From positions 124,001 to 188,000 of the forward strand of contig JBANDB010000010.1 of NCBI GenBank assembly GCA_037576215.1: a stretch of DNA of 64,000 nucleotides, read 5' to 3'. Source of the DNA: Armillaria gallica. Taxonomy: Eukaryota > Basidiomycota > Agaricomycetes > Agaricales > Physalacriaceae. Numbering within the stretch: position 1 is the stretch's first letter; each line of letters begins with the position of its first letter. A program made the translations under genes and the position numbers. Below, one piece after another: positions 11,401-22,981 of the stretch. Under the pieces are notes generated by a model that searched no databases, was not told where the DNA came from, and worked only from the letters and a program-made list of their open reading frames with translations.

Positions 11401-13260
11401 CCACCCTGCCGTTCTTCAAGAAACGATCCACCAAGATCTCCACCTAGGACTAATGATCAAGCGCTGAGGTGGAGTCGACTCTAGCGGTGCGCCCCCTGTT
11501 CCCGCCCTTCTCTCCGTACTCGCCGTCTCGTAGGACGCGTGTAGAGCTCTTCTGAACCCAGCGTAACGAAGATCGCTGCCTTGTCCGAATCTTGGCGGGA
11601 GGTGCGTAGTTTCTTTCACATTGTACCTCTCGAGTCCTAGCCTAACCAAAGTCGTGCATCGAACAAGTGATAACTCGATAAGGCCGTGTTGCAGCACCGA
11701 GCTACATAGTTCAACCGCGACTCGAGGACGAGAGCGCCGCTGCCAGGAGAAGAAGCGAATGCCTCGCCCGCCGCCAGGGAAAAGGACAAACCGCGAACCC
11801 ACGCCCCATTACCCGGAGAGAAGAAGGCAAAGTCATACGCGAATGTATGTATCCAATTGTCGCGATGTGAAGACGTCGCTATCTCGCCTACCGCGACAGC
11901 GTATACTTTACGTTCTTGTTTGCTGCACGCTTTTTTCAGGGCAACGTTGCTAGCTCATGGCATCTTCCCTGCGAATGCGGATCAGCCTTATACAGCTCGC
12001 ACATTTCGTGGGTGCTTGTCCTCCAGCACAAATATGTGTCTACGAGGAGAGCCCAGCGACACAAGAACGGAACGATTCAACCCACGCATCAGTATTGCTG
12101 CACATATATTCGAAGAAATGCCTCGTCATACGGAACTGAAAGCTTGTTCCGTGATATTCCGTTGGAACTCGCCAGCGCTTGTATTGACAAGGACAGTCGC
12201 TGCAACCCATATTCCAAACCAGCGAGTCGGAGCCGTCTGATTGATGAGCGGTGGCAGTAGGATAGACACAATGGGAGGCGCATTTCATCTCCATAGTGTT
12301 GGAGCGGAGATAGAATTGGCGTTTCTTAGGCGCCGAAGAAGCAAAGCCAAGAGAGTATGTGAGAGAGACGAAAGACGACACAATAATAGTTGGAGTAGAG
12401 TTGGCTGCGTTGAAGGCACGCTGGCTTAAAAGTTGTCACAGAAGCATGGAAAGTGGAGCCCGTCCATCCCGAAGCGCACACGTGTCTGAGGGAGAGACGT
12501 CGTAAGCTCATATCAACAAAAGTACGACTCGCGAGGATGTTACCGTCACTTACAAAAGTGATATATCTGTGACCGTGCCACGGTGCTGAAGGTTGCATCG
12601 CATATCAACGGGCAGGACAGGCGGGCAGATATCAACCAAACGTTTGCACAGTATCCGAATCAGTCACTGCAGTGCGGCAATACTTTCGTTTTCATTAATG
12701 CGGCGTCACCACGGTGCGTTGAAGGTGTGTGGCACCATGCCAGCTGTAGTGCCTGGAATTTACTACGATCGTTATCCATCTTTCCCAGAAGCTATACGAC
12801 ATCGGAAGCGGGTTTAAAGGGAATTCCATGATTAGACTGAAACATCCAATGTCCCCCAGCTCCAATTCACTAATTCCATTAACCGCCTCGTTTCCTTTCT
12901 CCAAGTATCATTTAGTCGGGCGCCTATCTACTCACGGGGTCGTCCAATAGATCGTCCGCCTGCTGGTGTCTCGTCAATACGCCTGATCTCTCCGTCGCGT
13001 CTCTGTGCTCGATAGGTGCCAGACGCTTAAATAAATAATATGTTTGGTTTTTCGCGGTTTTTCTGGTGCATGGCACAGCTTAAAACATCGATCCCAGGTG
13101 ATCCCTGGAACCGCTCGAAGCTGGATAGCCCGCGCCTGAGGCACATCAATAGAAGCAACCCTTACTTCTCGGCTGGATATCCCGGTTGAATAGTGCGTCG
13201 GAGTTTGGGCATTCCATCTCCCTCCCACCTCGTCAACTTCTTCCCCCAACACCCCCAGAC
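11400..13260 (+). repeat. Block E1: conserved sequence upstream of D1
   Basis: Copy 1 of a block also found at 23104-25301 and, inverted, at 56566-59455. Conserved marks include CTCGTAGGACGCG, GCGGGAGGTGCG, TCGCGATGTGAAGACGTCGC, GGGAATTCCATGATTAGA and the run ACGCCTGATCTCTCCGTCGC shortly before D1. The last 250 bp probably hold the D1 promoter. On the opposite strand of the middle part, at about 12420-12200, an open stretch with SLTYSLGFASS and MEMKCASHC is partly shared with E2 but not kept open in E3. No gene is called with confidence. Confidence 0.7.
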
Positions 13261-16200
13261 ATGAAGAAATTACGGGATATATTGAGGATCGTTCTTCATG
13301 CTTTCAGCCGCCCGAACGTATCCAGGAACATCGACAAGACTGGTAAGCAGGCAGCATATCCAATTATTATCGTTTGTAATGATAGTCCTTAGGCGACGCC
13401 TTGAACCTCAACGTTCCTTCTGGCACGCAACTTGATACTACTGATGTGGTCAGCAAAGACATACCAGGGGCGTCAAATGCTATCGAAGGCGATCCTGGTT
13501 AGTAGGCAAACTGTTCATTTTGGGTTGTAGTAATCGTGTTCGATAGGTGATGCTGGCTGCGTGGACGTATCACACAACGATGCCGACAAGGCTGGTAAGC
13601 AGGCGACATGCCCAATTGATTTCGTTTGTGATAATAGTCCTTAGGCGACGCCTTGAACCCCGACTCTCCTTCTGGGGCACAACTTGCTACTGATGTGGGC
13701 AGCAAAGGCATAGCTATAAACGGCGATCCTGGTGAGTAGGCAGGCTGTTCATTTTAGGTTGTAGTAATCGTGTTCGATAGGTGATGGTGACCGCATGGAC
13801 GTATCACACAACGATGTCGACGGGGCTGGTAAGCAGGCGGCATACCCAATTGATTTCGTTTGTGATGATGTTCCTTAGGCGACGCCTCGAACGCCGACTC
13901 TCCTTCTGGCGCGCAATTTAATACTGATGTGGGCGACAAGGACATACCAAGACCGTCAAATGCTACTGAACACGATTCCGGTTAGTACGTTGCAGACTGT
14001 CAATTTTGGGTTGCGGTGACTGTGTTTGATAGATGGTAGTTCAAAACCTAACAATCCCGAGTCTCTCGAACTCGATGCGTGGTTAAAATCAAATGCGCAC
14101 CTATGGATATTGATACAAGATGCTATCGAATCGCTCGCTAAGCCTGAAGTTGGCGCACCGTTGCGCACGTATCTTTCCTACGGCGATGTCTCGAAAATCT
14201 TGCTCAAGGGTCTGGAGCTGTTGGCCGACGTCCATCCAGTCACACAAGGTCAGTCACCTAGTGAAAGCACGTATAATGTCCCATCAAAGTTGCGTTTATT
14301 TCAGTGGTCTGTACTTCTGTCAAGGCCGTAGTCGCGCTCGGAACGATGTACCAAGAGAATAACCACAAGGTTGCAATCGTGAGACTACGAATGCAAGACT
14401 TGTTGATTGCAATCTTCCAGTAAGCATTGCACACTTACCTTTACCTTCGAAACCTAACTGAGATGTACTGTTAAGACTCAGCGGTTGGAAGCATCCTCAG
14501 GAGATTGCATCAGGCGATAAGAAGGTGGATATAATGGAGAAAGTGATGATAAAGATCGCAGAAGACATTAAAGGGGCTGCCTCTGCTTGCGACCTTTACA
14601 CGAGCAAGGGTTTGATACGTATGTTTACTTCTCCATACTAGTTCGGAACTCGACATTCATCCACGACCTAGGTCGGGTAATCAATTCCCTGCAATATGAA
14701 GATTTCTTCGCCAACCAAATTGTCAAGCTTGTAGAAGATCACAGGAAGCTTATGGCGCAATTAAATATCCAGACAGCCCGGAATACTGCCTTGTTGCATA
14801 CCGACATCACGCAGATCAAAGAGCAGCTCAAACGTCTGACTACTTCCCGGGAACAAGATCTTCAAAAGTTTCTTGAGCTCCACGATGGTATCGAGGCGTG
14901 CATAAAGAATGGGGACGTACTGCAAGAGCTCCTTCAGAAAAGTGGCGAGGGCATCGAAGGAGTACTTGGGCATCAGCTCGGGAAGAACGAATCTTGGTCC
15001 GAGACGATGAAGAAGGTTCGGGAAGAATTGCGCAAAGAGATAGCTCAGGATGTCAAAGACGTCTTCAAGAAAAAATTTGAGCGTTTCAGGAAGACGCTTG
15101 ACCTGCAGGGACAACAACTGACGGACATCCAAAAGGGCAAAGACAAAATCTTAGCCCTCCTGGAGAATGGCGCTCATGACTATGTCATTGATACAGTGAG
15201 TTTCATCGTCTCATTCCGCCCACACTTTCTCAACTACTTTCTGGCAAGAACTTCAAGGAGCTTTGGCAAGACATGGTAATTCTGATATACTTCACATTCC
15301 TTATAGTTCATAACGGGGATTTTTTTTTAAAATAGAATTTCAAGAAGATTGTAAAAGCCAAGTACCTTGTGTCGGTGCTGTACGAGCATCTCATTGAAAA
15401 GCTCAGGGACAAGAAAAGGGCTAGTAATGATCAATGGATGCTGGGTTACTTAAACAATGCGCACCTTCAGCCTCTTCGTGAAGTTGTGGACGAAGACGCA
15501 ACAGGATTTATCACCACCAGAGAGATCAATGTTTTTGTAGAGTCAAAGCCTGAGAAATGGACGTGAGTTGCATCTACCGTAGCTCCGCAACCCATTGACC
15601 TAGATATTGCAGAATCTTCCAATGGACTGTATACTGGGCCGCAGGTGTGTTTACCGGCTTCTACCATCAGCCCAGTTAACAGACCCTTGTGCAGGGTGGC
15701 AGTACAGTATAGCTCAGTATAAGAAGAGTATCTATATGCTCATCTCTGCGATGTACGGCATATATCCTCAAGTGTTACCTGCGAACCGTGAAGCGTTTAT
15801 TGTATATCTTCAAGATGTCACTATATTCAAAATCGACAAACTTCTTCAGTCTACGCATGGTCCGCCATCAAATACCTTCGAAAGTGGGGAATTGCGTAAG
15901 CTCACTGAAGAGTTCACTGAAGCCGAGGAAAATCGTCTTACGGATAAACTAAAGTAAGTTGAATATAGCATTCATGCGCCATACATTGTCACTCTGGTGA
16001 CCGGGAAAGAGTGTATTGAGCGGGTAAGTTAAGCCATCCTTGTTTGTCAACTCGCGTTGATCATTCCGAAAGTATATATATCCAATGCTCTATCTCCTTC
16101 TCAGGCGCCATCTTGGAGTGCTCAGTCTATCTACTACAACGACTCTCCATCCTGAAGAAATTCCTGACATGGCAGTATCCCTGCAGAATCTTTTTCATGC

Positions 16201-18246
16201 GGTCAATGAAAGATTGGAATATCTGGAATGTACGTTTACCATTATAGCAACCAAAAAAAAATCTGCTGTTAATATCATTTTATTAGCAAGCTTCAAGCGA
16301 AGTAATGTCGATGTCGAGGAGAAGCTCGATAATTTTGCATTTGGCATGGTAGGACTTGCTGTCTCTTCGGTTTGTATAATCAAACCTGACAATACCGTGT
16401 CACCACGTAGTTCAAACTTTACCACGAAAACCCCGAGAAAGACCTATCCAGCAACGACATTGCCAAGTACATCTACGAACGCTCACGCTTTGATGAAAAT
16501 ATCGAACCGCCTGACGTCACCCTCCACGATCTGCTCCATAAGCCTCTCGATGGAGCCTCACTCTGCTTTCCACTCTCTCTCCCTCAGGTTGTTGATGGTT
16601 CCAAAATTCCGATACAAGGACAGTGGGCTGGTCAAATGTATCGCCATGGTGATTCGCGGTTCGGCCTGATGCAGCTTGGTTTTGAATCGTCTCCGAAGGG
16701 CGATTTGACGGGAGTAGCTGTGACATGCCAGTATACCATGAAAATTTCAGGCAAAATCAGGCGGAATAAGAAGGTTAGGATTCGTCTCGACTTTGAGGAC
16801 AGTGACGGCGACTACGACTGGGAGGAGCTTACTGGGCGGCTTGATCCCGAGAGGGGTATAATCAAGGGCCGCTGGGACGGTTGGGACGAAGATGAAGACA
16901 GCGAGGAAGACGAAGACGAAGACGAAGAGGAGAGTAGTCGCCAACAAACCCCGAAGGATGTGGAAGAGAATAAAGATGAAGTGCACAGGAACGGCATTGT
17001 GGTTGCTTCCGAAGAGGACGTGGATGAAGAAGCCGGCTCTTCTGCCCAGCAAGATAAACTCAATATAATCGACAACAGTACCGCTAACCCCGAGTATCCT
17101 TCAAACCCCGTCGACGTTGGTTTCCAAGTGTCAGACGAAGGCTACACATTTGTTTTTCGTCGAACGCCTGCCCCCTTGTGGCGATTCCTGCCTAGCCGTC
17201 CGCCTGGTTCTCCCGTGGCTGTAGAAAGCCTCGCCCGTGCACGATGGAGCTTTGCTTTGAAATGTGTGTTAGACCTGGTCAGGAGGGAAAATTCTCCGGG
17301 GGAATATTTTGTGGAGCGATTCGTCGAAGCAGGTCGATTCATTGTCCTGGCCCGTAGGGAACTCTACAAAGACAAGGATTATTGCCCTCGTCTGAGCGAC
17401 TTGTCTACAGAAGAGGAAGAAGAATTGGAGCGACTGAAATGTGCAATTTGCCCGGAATTCATCAGGCCATACTACGCACCTGTGACTGACGCGATAGTTC
17501 GTCAAACGTACATGTGAGCCGTCAGTTCCAGATGTTCACTTTTACCCCTCACACTCAACTCCTGTAGTGGCTACTTCTGCGACTCGTGCAATGGTACCAT
17601 TGTGGGAAGTAGATGGGCCTGCCTCACCTGTATGAATGATTCATTCACAGACACGGTTGATCTATGCGCGAGTTGCGTCAGAGAAAGTGTCGAGCAACGC
17701 GGATTTGTTCATGATGCATCCCATGTCTTATTGAAGTGCGATACCCGTGTTCTGGAAGCCCATTGGGGGTGGATAATTCCTCGGGCCCGCTCGATGGTGG
17801 TTCAGATCAAGAAGAAACTCCGTTCTCGTTCCGAGGGACGTGCTGAGCCCGCCGAGTCGAGTAATCTACGGGATAACAGCCCCCGGTCGAAGAAGGACAC
17901 CTCGACCATAACCGGGTCTCTAACTTGTCAGACTTGTTCGGAGGAGGTGTCACTACCTTGTTGGATACGCATAGATTCTTACTGTTTGTGATTTTTTTAC
18001 ACCCCTTATACGTACCTAACACCGTTAACAGGGGCAGACAGTGAGAATTGTCTCTGCGACAAATGCGAATCCAAGAGTAAACCACCGGCAAACGATTCCC
18101 CAGAGTTCGGCCTGCCGCTACTACGAATTAACGAAGATGATGCCCCGAAGGAGGTCGTTACCATAGAGTCCCGGTTGGCAGCCCTTGAAAAGAAATTCGA
18201 CCAACAACTGTCTGCGATGATGAAGCTTCTGGGGAGTCGCCGGTAA
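13261..18246 (+). CDS. Family D protein D1: Goodbye-like helical domain, EF-hand, ZZ finger; carries a nonsense codon
   Basis: Multi-exon gene starting MKKLRDILRIVLHAF. After a variable spacer built from duplicated exons comes DAWLKSNAHLWILIQDAIE...SYGDVSKILLKGLELLADVHPVTQ, VVALGTMYQENNHKVAIVRLRMQDLL and IAEDIKGAASACDLYTSKGLI. This is the pattern I know from the fungal STAND N-terminal Goodbye domain. A coiled coil follows (14700-15195), then an EF-hand loop DEDATGFITTRE (about 15500-15535) and IFQWTVYWAAGWQYS. An acidic linker precedes the ZZ-type zinc finger: CDSC, WACLTC, DLCASC (17575-17680). This order matches Agaricomycete EF-hand/ZZ proteins; no NACHT or NB-ARC is present. At 15955-15957 a TAA follows LTDKLK where D2 and D3 have CAA, so D1 is truncated or a recent pseudogene. 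The C-terminus also differs from D2 by a 2 nt loss and ends LLGSRR. Confidence 0.75.
13393..13980 (+). repeat. Tandemly duplicated exon-intron pairs in D1
   Basis: Exon type a (GDALN-P-SPSGAQL-TDVGSK) occurs at 13393-13497, 13645-13731 and 13879-13980. Exon type b (GD--MDVSHND-D-AG) occurs at 13547-13594 and 13781-13828. The introns between them are near-identical by type (GTAAGCAGGC...CCTTAG and GTTAGTAGGC...CGATAG). All are phase 1, so each exon can be added or lost without a frameshift. The period is 234-252 bp. Confidence 0.9.
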
Positions 18247-19040
18247 TTCACTTTCTGATGTTTGATATCAAGTGCAAGTCGAGTAGGAGAATCGGAATTG
18301 CAATTTCAGTGTATGGGGGTGAAATGGCGCTATGGTCATGGGATGAGGAATTCTGGAGACGTTATATAATAGTTGGAGAAATTCGAACTGGTTGAATGTG
18401 CGCCGTTAACCTTTTACACAGAGCGCCACAATGAAGAGTGCACAGTTTAGGCAAGTTTCATTTCAGGAACGTGCATATTATGACACATTCCCAATTTTCA
18501 AGCGATACTCCACCCTAATTCTCGTCCGGTCGCAGCGCGCAGCGACCGAGGGAATAGAAAGTCGGCCTTTTCTCAGGATGACGGGTTTCATGTGTCCTTG
18601 GAGTAGGAGGCAATCACGGTAGGACTTGTAGAGATCGTGAACTGGTGGTCTCCGAGAGAGACGACCTGCTTTTCGGGAATATCGTGATAGAGGGTCCGGT
18701 GAGGTATCGAGGGTGCCACAGAGAGAACAAACTGGGTGTTGGTAGAAGAGATGGATTTGATGATGGCGTCCGGGAATATACGCACACATTGAAGTCTCGT
18801 TCCTCCGAGCTCAGCGACTGGGTAGAAAAGTCGGCCTGTGCGCAACAAATGATAAATCAGTACCTCAGAATCCAATGATCTGTTGTCTTTCCTGTCTGCA
18901 TGCTTCATCCTCAGCTTGAGGTCTGGAGTCGACGTTCGTAGAGGTTTATGAGGGCATTGGGGTCGATTGGAATGTCGGTAGACGGGGTGCTTTTTCCAGA
19001 AAGGCACCTTAAGCAAAGGCGACAATCAGGGGAACTCTAG
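18247..19040 (-). pseudogene. D1 3' flank with a degenerate family A C-terminus
   Basis: On the minus strand at about 18640-18520 are VHDLYKSYRDCLLLQG, KPVILRKGRLSIPSVAA, the end of the A domain, without its N-terminal half. Further upstream on that strand is YHDIPEKQVVSLGDHQ, also kept in the D2 unit (30.1-30.2 kb). No intact gene. Confidence 0.6.
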
Positions 19041-19047
19041 GGAGTGT

Positions 19048-19059
19048 CGGAGATTGCCG
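19048..19059. promoter_or_regulatory. CGG-N6-CCG palindrome upstream of A4
   Basis: CGG AGATTG CCG, ending 17 bp before the A4 ATG (19077). Flanks GGAGTGT...AACC match the C and A6 sites. Confidence 0.6.
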
Positions 19060-19076
19060 AACCAGGTCAACGACTA

Positions 19077-19933
19077 ATGTCCATCATCAATCTAGCGCGC
19101 CTATCCCGACCCCTGCGTACCTCTCACACAAGACCCTTCTCAGGAATAAACATAATCCAAGACCTAAAAGACACCCACAACCGCGAAATCACCCGCTTCC
19201 ACCACTCTCGCGAGACCCAACTGTCAAAGCTTCGCAAAGAGTTGAAAAGCCTGCAGCGTGCCAAAATCAAATGGGAACGACAAGATCTGCAGGAACGACG
19301 AGATGAGCAGAAACGGCGGGAGCAGGAACGAGTGCTGGAAAGGAGTGTTGAGGCGCCATTGATGGTATGGGTTTCTAACTATCTGGGACGTCTAATGTAT
19401 TGTTACGCAGTGCGACAAAATCAAACTTCTGCACGAGGTCGCCAGGCTCAGAAAAGACGTGTCTGCTACCTCTTCCTTGCGTATGTGTCCCTCTCCCTAA
19501 CCAGACGTTATACATACCCCGTTCAGACATCATCGACTCTCTCTACCGACGACACTTTGATTCTCCCGGCCCGCAATTCGTCCTTTCAGCAATCATCGGT
19601 GCATACGCCTCCTCCCGACACCTAGCCATCTCCCTCCTGGACCCCACACTCCAACAGGACGAGGTCGACAAAGCTGGGCACGACCTCTACCGCGCCTGCC
19701 TTCCGCTTCCAGAACAAGACACCCAGCCGGTCATCCTGAGGGAAGGCCAGCTTTCCCTGCCCTCGGTGGCAGCGTTTTTTGCACTCGCTCATTGGGCCCA
19801 GGCAGGGATCTCGGTGGATTATGTCTTGGAGAGCGGTAAGGTGGCGGCGAGTATCGGAGGAAGCGAAGACTGTTATGTACGGGCTTCCGAATGGCAAGCT
19901 TTGGAAAGGAATTCGACCACGATTGCGAGCTAG
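19077..19933 (+). CDS. Family A protein A4
   Basis: Three exons. Exon 1 from 19077 begins MSIINLARLSRPLRTSHTRP, a basic presequence-like start. It continues with a coiled coil very rich in K/R/E/Q and ends APLM before GTATGG. Exon 2 (about 19412-19480) reads DKIKLLHEVARLRKDVSATSSL. Exon 3 starts after GTTCAG near 19527 with IIDSLYRRHFDSPGPQFVLSA, then SLLDPTLQQDEVDKAGHDLYRA and LREGQLSLPSVAAFFALAHWA. Compared with A5 and A6 the NGALDEPSHTY piece is shortened. The frame is otherwise open to TAG 19931-19933. Function unknown; subcellular targeting is inferred only. The partner A5 follows 265 bp downstream. Confidence 0.7.
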
Positions 19934-20169
19934 GCTCCTTGCGCTTGTTCGATTGACACTTGTCTTTGCCATAGCTCCGCTGATAGATCTTCGGCAAACA
20001 GACGCGATATATTTCTCAAAGAGTTTCTCCTGTCGAATCTTTATCAGCCTGAGTAGAGTTTAGCAACTAGTATCTCAATTTGATGTGATTTCTGGTGATT
20101 TCGGCACATGTTAGAGTTCACATTCAATTCGCGCCTACTAAATTGCCCTACAAGTCGTGAAACATCGAT

Positions 20170-20181
20170 CGGCCATTTCCG
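20170..20181. promoter_or_regulatory. CGG-N6-CCG palindrome upstream of A5
   Basis: CGG CCATTT CCG, 17 bp before the A5 ATG (20199). The flanks differ from the A4 type, and the motif reads best in the opposite orientation. Confidence 0.6.
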
Positions 20182-20198
20182 AGACGCCTTGAACGAGT

Positions 20199-21045
20199 AT
20201 GTCCATCATCGCTTTGGCACGAATTGCCCGACCCCTGCGTCCCTCTTGCACAAGATACCTCTCAAGAATAAACACCTCTGAGGATTCCGACATCGAACAC
20301 TTGATAGACGCCCACGACCGCAAGATGACCCGCCTCTATGACTCGTACCAGAAGAAGATAGACGAGCTTTGGAAACAGGTTCTAAGGCTCAAGAGCGCCA
20401 AATTCGAACGGGAACTAAGAGAGATGCGGAAACCAGCGGAACGGGAACGGGAACGGGAAGAGGAAGAGTCGACGAGGAGTCTTACTGAGCTGGAGCTGAC
20501 GGTATTCATTCGTAGCATCTATTTGGAACGCCTAATTCACTGTAGTCAGCACGACAAAATCCAACTTCTCCACAGGATTACGTGGTACAAAGAAAACATA
20601 TCTGCTGTTTCGTCCTTGGGTACGTGCCCCTCTCTTCAAGCAGATGCTTTATCCACACCACACAGACATTATCGACTCGATCTACCGGCGGCGCCTTGAC
20701 GACACGCTCCCTCCCGGCACGCAGTCCGTCCTCTCCGCGATCATCAACGGCGCTCTCGACGAACCATCGCACACTTACGCCTACTCCCGACAAAAAGCCA
20801 TCTCCCTCCTGGACCCCACACTCCAAAAGGATGAAGTCGACGAAGCTGGGCATCACCTCTACCGCGCCTGCGTTGAAAACGTCCCAATCCAACCGTACCA
20901 CCAGCCCATCGACCTGAAGGAAGGCCAACTTCCTCTCCCCTCGGTCGCTGCGTTTTTTACGCTTGCTCATTGGTCTCGGGTGGATATTTCGGGTTATTTT
21001 TTGAAGAGCGACGGGCAGGCAGTAAGGATCGAAGGTAGATTCTAG
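20199..21045 (+). CDS. Family A protein A5
   Basis: Three exons with the same layout as A4. Exon 1 encodes MSIIALARIARPLRPSCTRY, then a coiled coil that ends in an E/R repeat (EREREREEEE, hexanucleotide CGGGAA units near 20447-20475) and TELELT before GTATTC. Exon 2 reads HDKIQLLHRITWYKENISA. Exon 3 starts after CACACAG (about 20667) with IIDSIYRRRLDDTLPPGTQ, SVLSAIINGALDEPSHTYAYSR, SLLDPTLQKDEVDEAGHHLY and KEGQLPLPSVAAFFTLAHWS. It is intact and converges on C2, whose stop lies about 100 bp away. The domain is not recognised. Confidence 0.75.
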
Positions 21046-21148
21046 TATGATTAATTCATGAGCGGAAAGTTGTATATGGAACGGCCGCGGGGGAAAGAAG
21101 AGACAGAAACAGGATCCTCATTCTACAGAAGATGTTAGAGAGTGGGTT

Positions 21149-22132
21149 TTATAAAGACAGTAGACGTACGGGCCACAAATTCGACGCGTCTGCGAACAAG
21201 GCAACACCGTGAGTGCGACATAGTCGTTCTATGGTATCAAAGCCGGGCTGAGATCTGGAGCCCTTGTCACAGGTAAATGTCTTCAAAGGAAGTAGAACTA
21301 TCAACGGTATGAATGGACTCCACGGTGTTGACAGTGCATGGGAGTTTAAGTTAAAGTGCTCAATGGATCGGGGGAGGTTGTCGAGGGATGGGCCCATCAC
21401 AGGGAGGCTCGACAGGACAAATTCTTTGAGGTTGACGCAGGACCGGAGGATGGATGCGGCGGTGTGGGAGAAGCGGAAGATACGGAGAGAGTGGATGTAC
21501 GGCCCGTGTGGGAGGAGGACGTCCTTCATGTCTGCGCTGGGGAGATCCATCAGCTCGAGAATGTGGAGAGTCCCTACAGAATTAGCGAGTATCCACGTGA
21601 GAATGTCGGCGCGCAGAGATCGCTTGAGGGCGAGCTCGTAGAAGGCGGGAGCGGGAGCAGCGGTGGACGGGGCCGGCGCGACGATCTCGGTGCCGACTGT
21701 GAGGAAACGCACAGTGGGGAACAAGGCGAGGAGGTCGTACAGGATGGGGGACTGGACGCTGCACTCGATGAGGCGGAGGGCGCGGATGTTGGCGGTGGGC
21801 ACGGAGGGCGGGAGAGTGAACACGCCTTGGGCGGACAAGCCGAGCTCGTACAGACGCGAGCAATGGGTGAGGAGGAACGCGAGGTCGGGGATGGACTCCG
21901 GAGTAAGAATTATGTCGAGGATGCGGATGTCGTCAAATAGGCGAATGGCGCGGACACCTTTGGGGATGTGTCTGAAGAGCAGTCTTTGGGCGGGGAGATA
22001 CCATGAGCGTTGTGTAAGCGAACACGCGGCCAATGTAGTGTAGTCTGGCTCTCTCGTCCATTTGTCTGTGCGGTAGTAGAGGCTCTCAAAGATTACCTGC
22101 ACCAATTCAGGTGGGAGGGAGTTGATTGACAT
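21149..22132 (-). CDS. Family C F-box-like protein C2
   Basis: Intact 327 aa single-exon gene, near-identical in layout to C3 and C4. The F-box-like start is INSLPPELVQVIFESLYY; leucine-rich segments follow (RALRLIECSVQ, LHILELMDLPSADM, LKEFVLSSLPVMG). It ends with a conserved SNLWPVRLLSL tail. Head-to-head with the B2 remnant (start 22208, 75 bp apart), with the CGG-N6-CCG site in between; tail-to-tail with A5. Long plus-strand frames over this gene are antisense shadows of GC-rich codons. Confidence 0.72.
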   Translation of the reverse strand: MSINSLPPELVQVIFESLYYRTDKWTREPDYTTLAACSLTQRSWYLPAQRLLFRHIPKGVRAIRLFDDIRILDIILTPESIPDLAFLLTHCSRLYELGLSAQGVFTLPPSVPTANIRALRLIECSVQSPILYDLLALFPTVRFLTVGTEIVAPAPSTAAPAPAFYELALKRSLRADILTWILANSVGTLHILELMDLPSADMKDVLLPHGPYIHSLRIFRFSHTAASILRSCVNLKEFVLSSLPVMGPSLDNLPRSIEHFNLNSHALSTPWSPFIPLIVLLPLKTFTCDKGSRSQPGFDTIERLCRTHGVALFADASNLWPVRLLSL

Positions 22133-22136
22133 TGTT

Positions 22137-22148
22137 CGGCAAGTTCCG
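22137..22148. promoter_or_regulatory. CGG-N6-CCG palindrome between C2 and B2
   Basis: CGG CAAGTT CCG, 4 bp upstream of the C2 ATG on the minus strand. Confidence 0.6.
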
Positions 22149-22207
22149 ATACCCCTTGTTATTCACTCACTCTCGTTATTCCTGGACAGCATCCTTAGAC
22201 CTTCACC

Positions 22208-22836
22208 ATGGCCCTGTCGCTATCCTGGCGAAAATTTCTAGTTTTGCGCTTTCCCTCCCATCCCAGATTTGTGGACCCCGCTTCGACTCGTACATAATAC
22301 GGGCCCATATTCCGCCAACATACCACCAGAACCAAAGAAATTCCTGCATTAGAGCGGCTTGAATCGTACCTTCCTGGGCCGTGCACTTCTTCCGTTGGAG
22401 GCATTCTTAGAGCAGATGGGCATAATCGATGATCCGGTCCCCCCCCCCCCCCCCCACGTTACCAGGAGTATCTCAAATCTTGTTTGAGGAAGCTGCAAGG
22501 AAAAGACTCACAAACAACTACGACGTCTTGTAGATACTACAAAACGTACGAATGGTCGTCTCGGAAGTCATCGCTGCCCTCGAAAGCTCCCTCTCTGTGG
22601 ATCAGGTGCACTCAGACACAAGTGAAATGAACTTTGTAACTCGGAACGTCGACCAGGACGTCAAGGCGGTCGCTGCAGAGCCACAACACCCTCGTATGTT
22701 TTATCGCCATGCGAAGGAGCTCGAAGAGTTGCAGGTCTATGAGCCCATAGGTCAGGAGGGTGGCAGGGCTATGGCGTCAAAGTCGGTCTCGGCACTGGTG
22801 TCTTTTCGCCCAGATACTAAACGTGAATGGCCTTAG
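22208..22836 (+). pseudogene. Family B remnant B2
   Basis: It begins MALSLSWRKFLVLRFPSHPR like B1, but a TAA follows within about 30 codons. Later pieces lie in other frames: MVVSEVIAALESSLSVDQVH, RNVDQDVKAVAAEPQHP, LQVYEPIGQEGGRAM. A C-run of 17 at 22439-22455 replaces a run of about 7 in B1 and B3. The kinase part is absent: homology stops near 22850 and an A'/C junction follows. Clearly dead. Confidence 0.85.
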
Positions 22837-22859
22837 CTTTGGCTTTAAGGTGTCATTAA

Positions 22860-22951
22860 TCGTTGTACATGTCTATGATGGCCTTGTAGTTGATGGGGAT
22901 CCCGCTATCCGGGATACGCAGGCGCCGGGTGGTCCATGCAACGATGGACAT
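22860..22951 (-). pseudogene. Family A' N-terminal remnant
   Basis: The minus strand from ATG 22951 reads MSIVAWTTRRLRIPDSGIP then INYKAIIDMYND and a stop. It matches the first exon of A3 (60674). Head-to-head with C6, 30 bp between starts. Confidence 0.75.
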
Positions 22952-22965
22952 GGTGCAAGGAGTAT

Positions 22966-22977
22966 CGGAATTTGCCG
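22966..22977. promoter_or_regulatory. CGG-N6-CCG palindrome between A' remnant and C6
   Basis: CGG AATTTG CCG, 4 bp before the C6 ATG. Confidence 0.55.
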
Positions 22978-22981
22978 AACA

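Noticed and set aside
15950..16073. Idea that D1 escapes its TAA by splicing from the new GTAAGT
   Set aside because: With the acceptor that fits all three D copies the phase does not match; kept only as a testable note.
16095..16110. Acceptor CTTCTCAG/GCGCC in the D genes
   Set aside because: It gives an early stop or wrong phase in all copies; CCGAAAG about 35 nt upstream keeps YIYP-LYLLLRRH open in D1, D2 and D3.
21356..21940. Long open frame antisense to C2 (likewise 10351-11118, 32841-33620, 59867-60554 over C1, C3, C4)
   Set aside because: Antisense shadows of GC-rich, leucine-rich coding sequence. They have no start context or introns, and their residue bias (E/G/D-rich or R/M-rich) mirrors the C codons.
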